Below are positions 10,690 to 22,580 of a stretch of 64,000 bases of DNA, piece by piece; positions within the stretch are counted from its first letter, which is position 1, and the number at the start of each line of letters is the position of its first letter. The position numbers were made by a program, and so were the translations under genes. The stretch lies in assembly GCA_002914805.1 (NCBI GenBank), contig JXTB01000024.1, forward strand, positions 322,847 through 386,846. Direction: 5' to 3'. This stretch comes from Parasponia andersonii (lineage: Eukaryota > Streptophyta > Magnoliopsida > Rosales > Cannabaceae). The notes beneath the pieces are model-generated. The model had not been told where the DNA came from. It made no database searches and was given only the letters and a program-made list of their open reading frames with translations.

Positions 10690-11925
10690 AAGCTATGAAT
10701 CCAGAGCACTACGTCGCATTAAAAGAAGAGGTGGAGAAGCTGCTTGAAATTGGATTTATAAGGGAATCTTTTTACCCTAACTGGCTTGCTAACCCGGTTT
10801 TGGTAAAGAAACCCAATGGGAAGTGGAGAACGTGCATCGATTTTACTGATCTCAACAAAGCATGCCCGAAGGACAGCTTCCCCCTTCCGAGAATCGACCA
10901 GCTTGTAGATGCGACATAGGGCCACGAACTCTTAAGTTTTATGGACGCGTATTCTAGATACAATCAAATCCCCATGTACGAGCTAGATGAAGAGCATACC
11001 TCATTTATCACTGATCGAGGATTATACTGCTATAAGAAGATACCCTTCGGACTCATCAACGCAGGAGCGACCTACCAGCGTCTTATCAATATGATGTTTG
11101 CAAAACAAATTGGCAAGACAATGGAGGTATATGTCGACGACATGTTGGTGAAGTCGGAGAAAGCCGAAGATCACATCAAGTATCTTGATGAGATGTTCAA
11201 AATTCTCCAGAAATATCAAATGAAGCTGAATCCCCAGAAGTGTGTGTTCGGAGTAGGATCTAGAAAATTTCTGGGTTTCATGGTCAATCAGCGAGGCATT
11301 GAAGCTAACCCTCAGAAGATACAAGTGTTGATTAATATGCAATCTCCTCCTAAACCCAGGAATATACAGAGCCTAGCAGGAAGAGTGGCTGCACTGAGTT
11401 GGTTTGTATCCAGGTCAACTGATAAATGCCAACCGTTCTTTGAAGTATTAAAAGGACCAAAGAGATTCGAATGAATGAGAGAATGTGAGCAGGCATTCCA
11501 AGAGTTAAAAACACACTTGGGTTCTCCTCCACTCGTGTCGAAGCCAAACCCAGGAGAAGAATTATGCTTATATCTCGCTGTTTCCAAATATACGACGAGT
11601 GCTTCATTAATTCGCAAGGAGGAAAATATACAGCGACCTGTCTATTATGTAAGTAAAAGATTACTTGATGCCGAAACTAGATACCCAGAGATGGAAAAAT
11701 TGGCACTAGCACTTGTCATCGCATCAAGGAAGCTTCGACCTTACTTTCATGCTCACTCCATCAGAGTTTTCACGAATTTTCCATTGAAATAGGTTCTACA
11801 GAAACCTGAGGCTTCAGGATGGTTACTTAAGTGGGCCGTTGAATTGAGTTAATTTGACATCAATTTTCAACCTCGCACCGCCATAAAGGGTCGGGCTCTC
11901 GCAGATTTTATTGCAGAATTTACAT
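10690..11925 (+). pseudogene. Tat reverse transcriptase and first RNase H, broken
   Basis: Reverse transcriptase landmarks in order: a VLVKKPNGKWR segment (about 10798), a CIDFTDLNKACPKD segment, LLSFMDAYSRYNQI, then EVYVDDMLV (about 11125-11151) with the catalytic YVDD box. RNase H follows with VYYVSKRLLDAETRYPEMEK and a C-terminal ALADFIAEF. In-frame stops are at 10917-10919, 11472-11474 (family Trp position) and 11790-11792 (family Gln position). Apart from these stops the two domains are collinear with the family. The product would copy the element's RNA into DNA. Confidence 0.88.
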
Positions 11926-11979
11926 ATGATATCAATCTTCCCACAGGAGTACTCAAAAAACCTGCTTCAAATACATCAA

Positions 11980-12360
11980 GGTTATGGAAACTTTATGTTA
12001 ATAAGTCATCAAACGAGAATGGAGCAAGTGCGGGCCTAGTTTTAATCAGTCCTGAAGGGTATAACATTCATTGTGCGCTTCGCTTCAAATTCCCAGCGTC
12101 GAATAATGAGGCTGAATATGAAGCACTGATAGCTGGGCTAAAGCTTGTATAGGAAATAAAGGTCAAGATGATTGAAGTGTACAGCGACTCCCAGCTGGTC
12201 GTTTGTCAGGTTAAGGGCGATTACCAAGCAAGAGGGGAGAGAATGATGGCCTATTTGCAGGAGGTACAATGATTATTCTCGACATTCACTGCTTATAACA
12301 TTCAACTTCTTCCTCGCATTGAAAATACCCAGGCGGATGCACTTGCTAAGCTCGCTTGAA
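11980..12360 (+). pseudogene. Second, archaeal-like RNase H of the Tat pol
   Basis: After the first RNase H the frame gives SNEAEYEALIAGLKL, then VYSDSQLVVCQVKGDYQARG and ENTQADALAKLA. This is the plant/archaeal type RNase H signature with a catalytic Glu in the EYEAL helix and Asp in YSDSQLV and ADALAKLA. Stops interrupt it at the codons after GLKLV and after LQEVQ. A second RNase H of this kind is the published hallmark of Tat-lineage elements. Confidence 0.8.
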
Positions 12361-12539
12361 CGAAAGATGCAGAGTTGTTGAAGGTTGTTCCTGTTGAATT
12401 TCTTGTATCTCTAAGCATCGAAGTTGAACCCCAAGTAACCATGCCAGTTGACGAAAAACCTTCGTGGATGGATCCTATAATGCAATATTTACAAAATGGC
12501 GATCTTCCCCGAAAGCAAAGACGATGCAAAGTGACTCCG

Positions 12540-13620
12540 CATGAAGGCAGCCCGCTATATCATCCATGATGAGAAGCTTTATCGAAGAAGTTTTAGCTCG
12601 CCATTATTATTATGTATCAACGATGAAAAAGCACACTACATTATGAGGAAAATTCACGAAGGAATATGCAGAAGGAATTTGCTAGGAGGTGTGATAAATG
12701 TCAACAGTTTGCGACTATTTCTAGAATACCAGATGTTCCTTTAACTACAATGATTAGTCCATAGCCATTTGCTATTTAGGGAATTGATATTATCGGGATG
12801 CTTTCATTAGCATGGGATGGATTGAAGTATGCGGTGGTTTCAGTCGATTATTTCACAAAATGGACGGAAGCTGAAGCCTTGAGCACCATTTCCGCAAAGA
12901 AGATCATAGATTTTGTTTATAAATCTATAATCTGCCGTTATAGTATACCGCATACTATAATTTCTGATAATGGGAAACAATTCGACTGCGATGAGTTCTG
13001 TAACTTCTGCAACAACTTGGGCATCAAGAAGAGTTTCTCTGCTGTTGTTCATCCACAAGCCAATGGGTAGGTCGAAGCGATAAACAAAATACTTAAACAA
13101 AATATAAAGACGAAGCTTGAGGAGCATAAAGGAGCTTGGACAGATGTACTTCTAGAATTTTTATAGGCTTATCACACCACTCAACGAACCACTACTGGAG
13201 AGAGTCCATTCTCTTTAGTTTATGGATATGAAGCAATGATCCCAGTTGAAATTGGTGCGAGATCTCTACGGTGATCTATTTATGAGCAAGATCAGAATGA
13301 TGTATTAATGAGAATTGAGCTCGATTTTTTAGAAGAAAGGCATGAACAATCTCAACTTCGAATCGCATCATATCAACAACGCACTGCTCGATATTATGAC
13401 TCCAAAGTCAAAAGTAGACATTTTGAAGTTAGTAATCTTGTCCTTCGAAGAGTTCTACCTAATAATAAAGAGTATGGTGCTGGTGTATTTGAACCATCCT
13501 GGGAAGGACCTTATGTAATTGACGTCGTCATTCGACCTGAGACATACAAGCTTGCTCGCATCGGCAGACAAAAGATTGAACATGCTTGGAATGAATCTTC
13601 ATGTATTTTCAACGGCTTCC
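12540..13620 (+). pseudogene. Tat integrase, broken, with deletion in the zinc domain
   Basis: The N-terminal zinc domain has HEGIC followed almost at once by EFARRCDKCQQ: the His pair side and Cys pair side are joined with roughly 25-30 residues missing and a frame change. The catalytic core keeps its acidic residues in GIDIIGM, IISDNGKQFD and VEAINKILKQN. Stops are at 13068-13070 and 13164-13166, at family Gln and Trp positions. The C-terminal part contains FEPSWEGPYVI (GPY-type module). The product would insert the DNA copy. Confidence 0.85.
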
Positions 13621-13709
13621 TGTATCTTCATTATTTCGTCATTCGACGTCATTCGTCAATAATATTTCTTCGGCTATTACTTCAACTTCATTTGATTCAT
13701 CTCTTATAG

Positions 13710-14266
13710 TTCTATGACAGTTTTCGGACACCATAAAACTCGGGGAGCAGTGGGATCAGAATATTATCTCCTACTTACTTCCTAAGGAATTATGCAAACG
13801 TCCATTTAGAGGAGTTAGAATCCTAGGATTTTCTCCTCGCTTCATGTCTTAGCATGTCGTATTACGCAATTTCCCTCCTCGAACAACAAAGTAACTAAGT
13901 AAAACATTCATTGTTCGATGTGATATATTGCTATATTTACATTTTGCCATGGAACTTTTGAAAAATAGTATTGAGTTTGCATCACTCGTACTTGTTGGTT
14001 TCTTAAGTGACCTAACCTATCCTAACACTTAAAACTCGTTTTAAGTTAGTTGGATTCAAATCGTAAAAAGCATACCGATCAGTCACCTAGTGATTAACTA
14101 CTTAGTTAAAATTACAATGTTGTGTTTTGATTATTCTGCAGGAATATATATCTGACAAGAAAAAAGCATTCATTAAAAAGTATGCACCCGTATACAAGCA
14201 AAGAGAAAAAGGGGGACCAAGCCTGCATTGTTCTGAGGTAAAAAAAAATGAATACAAATGTGTTTT
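13710..14266. other. Spacer between pol and the antisense gene
   Basis: Non-coding on the plus strand after the integrase tail. No open frame of interest. It would contain the 3'UTR of the antisense gene, which ends at 14267. Confidence 0.5.
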
Positions 14267-16410
14267 CTATACAGAAGTGCTCGCTCCACCATCTCCAGTT
14301 TTGGTGGTTTCCTCCTCCCTCCAACTCTGGACAAGCTCGACCACATCCTCGCCAAGGATAGAAAAGTCAAAGTCCGGATGCTCGCAGAAGATGTTAAAAA
14401 TAATGGTCGACGAGGCGATGTCACTGGCTTTATCTTCGAGCTCTTTGACTTCAGTAGCCTTGAACTCTTCAATAGCTTTGTGAACCGCCTCTCTTGTCGC
14501 CTCCTTTATGCAATCCGGATACTTAGAGATAGTTTTCTCGAGCTCTTTGACTTTCTTCTCGAGATTCTCCTTCTCGAGCTTCTCCTTGGCCAGGCCTTCG
14601 AGCAGCTGCTGCCTCTCCAAGTCAAAGGTTTTTTTCTCCTCCTCCCGACCTTTCTCCGAGTTCTTGAATGCTTGGGTTATCTCTTCGACTTTTTCGGTCT
14701 TTTCCAAATATTCGAGGACCAGGTCATGTATCAGGTCAGCAGCAGCCACGGTCTGAAAATATAAGCATTAATACCAAGAAATAATACATTGAAGAGAGAA
14801 TAAAAAGTGCTTACATTTGCCAGCATCCTCATCGAAGGCAACCTTGGCAGATCGTCATTTCATCCTTTCTCAGCCCTCCTCGGAAGTGAAGCGATCAATG
14901 AAGGCTGCGCTCATACTAGCCTTCTCTGGTAATTGATCGAGGAGCGCGAAGAGCTCCTCGTCCTTATCTACTAGGTTTGGTTCCGAAGAGATGGTAGTCT
15001 CCTTGGATGGTTCGGGATGGCTCATTGTTTGAGTCTGTGGAGGAGGCGAGCTTGTCGAGATGTCCTTGAAGGCGACTTTACATTTTTTGGAATTGTCGAC
15101 CTTCTCTTTCCCTTTCGATGATGATGGAGGAGTGCTCTCGGGTGTCTTGGATTTTGCCATAAACCCGAGAGTGGAAGGTGGTGCTCGCAGGCCGCTACCA
15201 ATAACCATCTCTGTACAGATGTGTCAGCAAGCGAGGTGACATAATACAATGATGATTAAAATATGTATATATATATATGATTACCTTCTTGCTGTTGAAG
15301 AGCTGGTGGTGATGCTGTTCCTGGAGAAGATAGTTCCGAAGTTGAAGGGGTGGCAGGTGTTTTTTGTTTCCTAGGTTTGGAAGACGAGGCACTCTTATCC
15401 GTCTGCTTCCTCGGCTTTTTTTTCTTCGAGCTCGAAGGTCTGGACGAACGGACGGGGGGGTCAGGAAACGCGGCTCCCTTTGGAAGTAAACCATAACCGA
15501 ACAGGTTCCTGGAAGTCCCAAGCTTCTTCCAATCAAATTCCTCAATTGGAAGATCGTTGATTTTATACACCCTTACGAGCTGTTCCCTGGAAAGTCCGGG
15601 TCGTTTCCTGTTGTCTACAATGACATATGAGTACGATCAGGATAAATATGATAATACAGAAAAAGGCGATAAATTGAAAAGCTACCTACCATGATTTTGA
15701 AAGAAGCTGTTATCTGCATAGTCAAAGTGGAAAAATGGATTTTTCCATTTTCTCATATTGTTGCAAACCCTGTAGATTATTTTTATTGCCTGGTTCGACC
15801 ACTTGCTCGCATAAAAGAAGCCAAAATCTGACGGGTTTGATTTCACTTGTTAAAACCAAGCGAACTCTTCAGGAGTAAGGGAGTCTAAACCTAATTTGTG
15901 GTAAAGTATGTACAAACCTACTATATATCTATATGTATTTGGAGTCAGTTGGAAAGGGACGATCCCATAATAGTCAATGATTGATTTTATGTATGGATGA
16001 AGTAGGAGGTGGACACTGTATTTGAGAACTACTTTAGAAAATGAGGCAATTTCGCGTGGTGGTGTGTGTAGTCGATTGAATTTCATGGGAAGGCGAAGAG
16101 GGATAGTGATCTTATAGTTGCACACGATTTTGCTGAGCTTGTTCGTTGTGCAGCTCGTCCTTATATTGGTACATGACCAATTCCCCTCTACATATTAATA
16201 GCCCGATGCGAAGGCAGGGGCATCCCTGATATGCTGAAGCCACTAGTCCTGAGGGAGGTCGCCTATGTGAGGACTATTTTGCCTGACCCCTGTTATCTCT
16301 ACTTCGGATTCTGGCTCAAGGTAATCTTTAAGGTTTATGGAGCTAACACTAGAGTTCTCAGATTCTCCTGAGAATACATTCCCTTCCCTAAAATCCTCAC
16401 TACTAGATAT
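14267..16410 (-). pseudogene. Antisense spliced gene of the Tat element
   Basis: A multi-exon gene on the strand opposite to gag-pol. Exons are 15690-16410, 15285-15614, 14815-15210 and 14267-14752, each with AG/GT borders; an AG acceptor at 16411 implies a further 5' exon. Exon 1 here encodes HPYIKSIIDYYGIVPFQLTP and FYASKWSNQAIKIIY. Exon 2 starts DNRKRPGLS and ends in a Pro/Ser/Lys-rich tail, and exon 3 is also Ser/Pro-rich. Exon 4 encodes a long charged coiled coil (about 14330-14720). Stops in exons 1 and 3 and a frame slip near 14850 make it a pseudogene. It resembles the PF04195-type 'putative gypsy type transposon' proteins and the antisense ORFs of Grande/Retand. Function unknown. Confidence 0.7.
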
Positions 16411-17410
16411 CTGAAAAGAAATATGGATGGGCTTAGTCTTATGCGAGCATCAAGGATCTTCGCTATATGCAAGAAAATTTTGGGGGTTCACCCTAGGATT
16501 GTATTAACAAGCAAGCTCATCGAATTTCATCAAATTTTTTCTAATTGGTCTACGGATTCATAAAAATTACTCGAGTAGTTCGTCAAAATAAATAAATAGG
16601 GTTTTAGACCCTAAAATCTCTTTTACGAGTTCGTCTTTGTCCATTATCTAAAAAAAAAAAAAGAAGTCTATTCTACGAACTGGTAAAGGGGATCTGAAAA
16701 ATCCCTATTCCAGTCCATCCGAATGTGGATGGGTTCTTATTTAGGTCATTTGGACTCCACAGTTTATTTCAATTCCTAGAAATAAAAACTGAGAATAAGT
16801 TTTTTCGAGACAGACAAAGAATAATAGGAGAGAAGAAATATACTAACCTTTCTTCGAAAACAGAAGGATTGAGATATAGTCTGAAGGATTGTGGTAACTC
16901 CGTCAGAGAAGATACTAGAACTGTGCGAGCTGAAGAATAAAACGACGCTGGAGGATTTGCTCTGAAATACTTTGGGTTTTAGAAAGATAGAAGACAAGAG
17001 AGTTTATAATGAAGAAGCGGATTGATTTCCGATATTTATTTCTCAAGCATCGCTAAATCACAGCCGTAGATCAAGGTATTTGATTTTCATATCTAAAGGC
17101 CGAAGTTCACGCGAGATTTGATTTTGTCCGAAATTAAATCAGTATCTTTTCAAAATTTGAAAGGATTCAATTTAAGACGACAGCTGGCATCATCGCTATC
17201 ATTAAGTCTCCTCGAGTTCTGCTATTCTTCTTAGAAAAGGCGACACGTGTCTTTATCTGTCAGAAAAAGGTGCGCGTGATCTTGAAAAAGGTGAGATTTG
17301 AGATCTGATGACTCTTCAACTCTTCAAGGGTCTCAAGTCAAGGTTATGACGTCGCATTTTTTTAAGCTCGCACTTACATTAGAAGGAAGCTCTATTTTGT
17401 CCTGAAGGAC
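16411..17410. other. Spacer before the 3' polypurine tract
   Basis: No plus-strand gene. By position it should hold the promoter, first exon and first intron of the antisense gene on the minus strand, but I could not fix a start codon or TATA box. Confidence 0.45.
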
Positions 17411-17430
17411 TAATGGAGCTGAGGGGCAAT
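17411..17430 (+). other. Polypurine tract of the Tat element
   Basis: TAATGGAGCTGAGGGGCAAT ends at the first base before the 3' LTR and matches the tract at 1527-1546. Confidence 0.85.
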
Positions 17431-18055
17431 TGTTGTGCAGTCTAAAATCCTATGTCAGGTCGCATGAGTAAGATTAAGTGCGACCTCTTTCGAAAGAGTT
17501 GCATGCGACCTCAACCGCATAAGTTAGTGCGACCTCCTCCGAATAAGTTAAGTGCAACCAGAATGAAAAAGAGACTAGTCTACACTTCGTCAAACAGATA
17601 ACCTACAAAGAAAGGGAAACAAAAGTTTCTCTTTAAAGATTCATCAGTTACCTCATTTAAGTGATTATCCAATTATATTGTTACTCAAATTGTATTGCCC
17701 AATTGTACAGTTACCCATTCTCACAATTGGGAATATTGAGCTATCCTCATCTATATAAAGGGAGTTCAATGTTTCTGTAAGGGGATCTTGGACTTTTTCT
17801 GATCTTAGGAGGCTGAAGAATTTTTGAGAGAACCTTTTTAATTTTTTCTTCTTCTTTCCAGACAACACATTGTAATTTTGAGTTCTTGTAATTCTCCAGA
17901 AAATAGTGAAAAACAGTAGACGTAGACTCATCTTTTTTGGGGCTGAACCACTATAAAATTCTTGCATCTTTATTTGCTTTGATTGATAACCTTTTTCACA
18001 CAAGTCACATCTCACAATTTTTCTAAATTTATTATTCACAAAACCTCCATCAACA
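17431..18055 (+). repeat. 3' LTR of the Tat element
   Basis: 625 bp, TGTTGTGCAGTC to CCATCAACA, followed by the target duplication AAATA (18056-18060). It matches the 5' LTR with one fewer U3 repeat unit. TATA box at 17752-17759. Confidence 0.93.
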
Positions 18056-18346
18056 AAATATATTACTATATGATCACAAATATGTATCACTAGCTTATTT
18101 TAATGGATCTCTTGTAGATGAATAAGAAAATTCATTATGGCATTTGTTACAAAATGTTTAGTTCTTACCATAACATGGAAAAATATATTAGCTTGATGAA
18201 TTGACTAGTCTAATATATGATTATAGTTCGCCTCTCAAATTATCATAAAAACAGATACAAACACATAAAATTGAAGTGCTGCTGACACTTAAATTTAACT
18301 GCACAATTTGTATAAAAGTCGGGAACCGGTGAAAATTCTTAGCCTA

Positions 18347-18697
18347 GGTGTGGTAGAGATGAAAGAAAATGGGAAGGATGGATAAGATATGGGAGATCGA
18401 AAATGAAACGGATGGAAAAGAAATTAATTTTTTTTCGAAAAGTTGTTTGGTGATCAAAAAACTATTGTTATCCAGACAATATTATTTTAAAGTTTGGAGG
18501 CATTTTAGTAACTCAAAACCCTCATCGATCAACTTGAAATTTCGACTTTCTTTTCTCTCCAATTTAAGATAAATTTTTGGCCTCTCTCCTATATATTTTT
18601 CGCTCCTTTTTCTTTCCTATCGAACAACACACTTCACTACTTTCTCTCTCACCTTTTCTTCCCTCTCATTTTTCACCTCTATCAAACGTAACACTTT
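18347..18697. mobile_element. MITE-like insertion in the WAT1 pseudogene
   Basis: About 350 bp that interrupts the alignment of the pseudogene with the gene at 42876, at the intron/exon 4 border. The left end has GTGTGGTAGAGATGAAAG. The right end read in reverse starts GTGTTACGTTTGATAGAGG, so the ends form imperfect inverted repeats sharing a GTAGAGATGAAA-like block. No open frame of note. The TSD is unclear (a TTA-like trinucleotide is possible). Confidence 0.5.
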
Positions 18698-19364
18698 TAA
18701 TTGGAGGATTCATGAAACTAGACCAGCACACTCATCCAGCAGCCACTAAGCATAAGACCACAGAGTTTGTATAATTTTTAGATTTCACAAGTCAGAGTGA
18801 CTATTTTCTTTAGTCCATGGCAAATCCAACATTACTGGACCATTAACTAGAGTCATAATTAATCATCACTCCTAAAAAATCACCATGTTTCCCTTTATAG
18901 CTTTGCTTTGCTTTGCTAAGAGTTCTTTCCATATCAGTCCTCTCAAGCCTACAACAACACCGGTCAAATTATTTCTAATTTGTTAAGTTCCAAGCTTAAT
19001 CTGCTTCATTATACCATTACCAAGCTTAATTGAGTTTATTTAATGTTCCCTGAAAATCCAAGATATTATAAATGAAAATTACAGGAAAAAAAAAAGTTCG
19101 CCCACTAACAATTACAAGACAAGTTCTGGCCAATTACAGGCCTCAGGGACTAGTCATAACTAGATTAGTTGATATTTCATAACAATGACTGTAAATGTTT
19201 GTCCTGAGTCTTGAGTGTGAGGATCTTCACTCTGTTCCAACATTTGGGTAGAACATGCAACATTTTGATGAGACATTAATTAGGTCTTAGAAGACATTAT
19301 GGACATTAATGCATGTAATTAGAAAAACATGGTGATACTTTAGCAATATACATGAATGAGTGAC

Positions 19365-20771
19365 TGATATCTCTATGAAAATAGAGTTATTTATATTCTT
19401 TTCCTTATTAATTTTTTGCGTTTTTGTGTAATTTTAGTTTAATTTAGGTTATTTTATAGTTAATTTGATTTTTAGTATTTTGATATAATTTTATTCAACT
19501 TTATTAGATTTAGGTATTTAATTTAATTTAGTTTAGGATGAATTAATTTTATTTAATTTAAATTCGGAGTAACTTTTTATTTAATTTAGATTATGATTTG
19601 TTTTATTTATTTTATTTTATTTGAATTTGATTTAGTTTAATTTTGTTTTGATTTGGATTATAGAAAAAGAATAAAAAATCAGGAAAATGCTGCTCCAGTC
19701 ACGCGAGTGAGAAATAAAAGTGCAAGCGCATTTCTGGCCGTTCGATCGAGATTCCATTCCATCAGACAGGCACGTGCATCTCACGCAGAGGGACTCGCGA
19801 GTAAAAGACAGGGGATTTCTAGGCCCTGCATCTGCAACAACTGCCCAGTGTGTCTGATCCGGTGCGTCTTACCTCTCGTGCAACCGGTTTTTCCTCCATT
19901 TACACAATGCCACGTAAGCACAATAATTTCAATTTTTCCTTCAGTCAATCACATGCAAGTTTTGTTATCATATGACCAATCAGATTGCATCTTTAGAAGC
20001 GTAGAAACTTACACAACACTCCAAGCTCAGTTATAAATAGCCAGAACGTGAGGGAGAAAATGACAAACCAATTTTGAGAGAGAAAACTCTACTTTTTCTA
20101 GAGAGAGTATGTGAGATGAGTTCAATGTTAGGATAATTTTAAGAAAGGTTAGAGAGATGATCTTAGTTGTGTAGTTTTTCTGTTTTCCATCTTTGATTCT
20201 TGAGAGTGCTTCAACGCTTATAAATTTGGTTTGTTGAATTCTTCAATATTTTATTTTCAATATATTATTTTCTAGTTTCTCATATAAATTCAGTCATGCT
20301 TTCTTTATGTGGTGATTTAAATTAGATTATAATTATATTTATTTTATTAGTTGATCTTTTACTGCAGTATTATCTTTGTGATATATTGTCGATCTTAGAT
20401 AACTAATAAGATAGATTATTTTTTGTGTTAATTGGAAGAATTTCTCATATTGAATACTTTAAACTAATATCTATTCGTTATTGCTATATTTTTCAGTTAT
20501 GTGTTTGGGATGTGAAATATATAATTGAGTGATAATTAGGAATCAAAGTTGGTAACAGTTAGACGAATAATTAAGTGAATCTTGAAGTCTTGTTTTCTCA
20601 TATTGGTATTTTCATTTATTATTTCTGTGATAATTTTAATTTATTGCAAAGTTAATTTTTATTTTCAATTCTTCTTTTTGTTTCTTGTTATCTTTTATTG
20701 TTGATTTACTTCTCTATGAATAGACACCTTAATTTATACTGTGATAGCCACTAGTATATTTTGAGAGTAGA
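19365..20771 (+). repeat. 5' LTR of the Athila element
   Basis: 1407 bp, starting TGATATCTCTATGAAAATAG and ending at about TTGAGAGTAGA. It aligns along its length with 28167-29634; in a 130-bp stretch (from 20040) I count about 11 differences by eye. TATAAATA box at 20032-20039. Relative to the 3' LTR it lacks about 105 bp near 19961. Confidence 0.9.
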
Positions 20772-20778
20772 AAAAATT

Positions 20779-20796
20779 TGGCGCTATTGCCGGGGA
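20779..20796 (+). other. Primer-binding site, tRNA-Asp type
   Basis: TGGCGCTATTGCCGGGGA lies 8 bp after the LTR. It matches the usual Athila primer-binding site TGGCGCCGTTGCCGGGGA at 16 of 18 positions; the two differences are C-to-T and G-to-A. Confidence 0.85.
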
Positions 20797-21220
20797 AGCC
20801 AAATTAATGAAAAAGGTACACAATTCTTTCATTCTTTTTCTTGTAGATTTTGTAAAAATATATTTTTTTTTCCTTATAGCTTTAGTTTCTTTTATTTTAT
20901 TTTTTTTTACATTATCATTATTTTATTTTATTATTTTAAAAAAAATTTGTGTTGTTTGTGTAACCGGTAGAAACTGGGATTATTCTGTCACAAAGGCATT
21001 GTCTAAGAAAGATTGGTTACAGAATAATAAGGAATGCAACCGTGACCCCTCCAACTCACTTGGGAACTTCGGGGAGTTCTTTCTAGAAAAGTTGGATTTT
21101 AAGTGGGACCTTTTGCACCCTTGCCAATCGATCTGGGAACATTCTTAGTGTATACTTTTTGCGTTTACTTCACAACTCTCTTTTTCTTAAAAAAAAATAA
21201 ATAAATAAAAACTTGGGTAT

Positions 21221-22580
21221 ATGTCTTGGCATAGTGACGAAACAAGAAGACTTAGTAGACCACTAGATTTTGAAGCAGATTCAACTGACTCTTGGTCAGG
21301 TACAGATTCATCAGAAACAACTTTACCTGCCACCATGAATCAAATTGAGAATAATGCTGCTAGGACTTTAAATAATTACCTATACCCAACTCGCACAGCC
21401 ACACCTTCATGCATTATTTTTCGTCAAAATGCACCACAAATGGATTTTAAACCTCGCATGATCCAACTTTTACCTATCTTCCATGGCCTAGATAGTGAAA
21501 ATCTATACTTGCACATTAGGGAATTTGAAGAGGTAGTGGCCACTTTCCATAGCCAACCTAATGCAGTAGATGTTATTAGGTTAAAATTTTTCTCATTCTC
21601 CTTGAAAGATAAAGCGAAGAGTTGGCTATACTCTTTGAGACCGAGATCCATAGGTACGTAGGCGGAAATGACCCGAGCTTTCTTTAACAAATACTTCCCC
21701 CATCATAAGACCAATAGCCTTAGGCGACAGATCTCGACATTTTCCAAAAAAGATAGTGAAACATTATATCAAGTTTGGGAGAGATTCAAAGAGTTACTGA
21801 ATATGTTCCCACATCATGGGTACGAAAATTGGCGTCTAGTTAGTGATTTCTATGATAGATTAACCATTAGGGAGCGCCAATTCATAGAAATGATATGTAA
21901 TGGAGAGTTCCTACAGAAAGACCCAGATGAAGCCACAGACTACCTGAATGAGTTAGCTGAGAAAGCCCACACATGGACTGGACATAGTATTACTGATAGC
22001 ACGAATAGGTCACAACCAACCGGAATCTACCATCTTAGAGAAGAAGATAACCTTAAAGCTCAATTAGAAGCTGTGACTAGGGAATTAGAGGTTTTGAAAA
22101 CTAAAAATAGTAGGGTCACTTGTACGGTTGCTAGGGTAGAATCTCAGGCTATATGTTTTGTCTGTGAGAGAGTGGAACACTTAGCTCAGGATTGCCCAGC
22201 CTATAGTGAGATGAGAGGGGTTTATGAAGAGCAATGTAACTTCTTAGGAACATTTAGAAAGCCTTTCCCATACTCTGACACGTACAATCCTAGCTAGAGA
22301 AACCACCCAAATTTTAGTTGGAGGTCTGATCAAAAGCAGCCTGCATCATCTAACTTTAATAATTGAAATACTGAGGCACCACAACCTAGGAATTACTCTA
22401 CACCTCAATATAATGCACGACCCAATAGAAATCCTTTAGAGGAAACACTTCAGGCATTTATGGAGACACAGAATAAAACTAACCAAAAGTTTGAGTCTGT
22501 ACTTATACAAGTGGTAGAAGAGAATAAAGAGATTAAGAGTCAGATAACTAAGCTGACTAGTGCTTTTACTGTACAATAGT
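21221..22580 (+). pseudogene. Athila gag, broken
   Basis: Open from 21221 to a TAG at 21659-21661 (a Trp position in the family), then open from 21668 to 22297. Domains: an acidic N-terminus, a retrotransposon gag core (FKPRMIQLLPIFHGLDSENL, then AKSWLYSL and AFFNKYFP), and a CCHC knuckle CFVCERVEHLAQDC (about 22157-22198) lacking the usual Gly. A further decayed C-terminal part reaches about 22580. The 449-bp leader before 21221 is non-coding. Confidence 0.88.

Larger units (their letters stand above)
7123..18055 (+). mobile_element. Tat-lineage Ty3/gypsy retrotransposon, nearly complete
   Basis: 10.9-kb element with LTRs at 7123-7763 and 17431-18055. It has a perfect 5-bp target duplication, AAATA, at 7118-7122 and 18056-18060. 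The order is gag, protease, reverse transcriptase, RNase H, a second RNase H, integrase, an antisense gene, then the purine-rich tract. The second RNase H and the antisense gene mark the Tat lineage (Grande/Retand/Ogre group). gag-pol carries many stops and frameshifts and an integrase deletion, so it cannot move on its own. It landed in exon 5 of the WAT1-related pseudogene. Just inside the 5' LTR, TTGATACTAGAAGGAGGG (7765-7782) may be a decayed primer-binding site. Confidence 0.93.
6318..19310 (-). pseudogene. WAT1-related transporter pseudogene, split by insertions
   Basis: Exon-by-exon similarity to the intact gene at 42876-44933, in the same order. Exon 7 is at about 6318-6489, exon 6 at 6652-6856 and exon 5 at 7026-7122, where it is cut by the Tat element and resumes weakly at 18056. 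Exon 4 is at about 18710-18950, exon 3 at 19053-19150 and exon 2 at about 19220-19310. Introns also match, for example 18140-18330 with 43810-43985. Many substitutions, stops and indels are present, including a 21-bp tandem duplication at 6733-6774 and a T-run after it. A degenerate exon 1 may be at 37655-37775. Family members are EamA-fold plant transporters with about ten membrane helices; this copy cannot make one. Confidence 0.85.
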
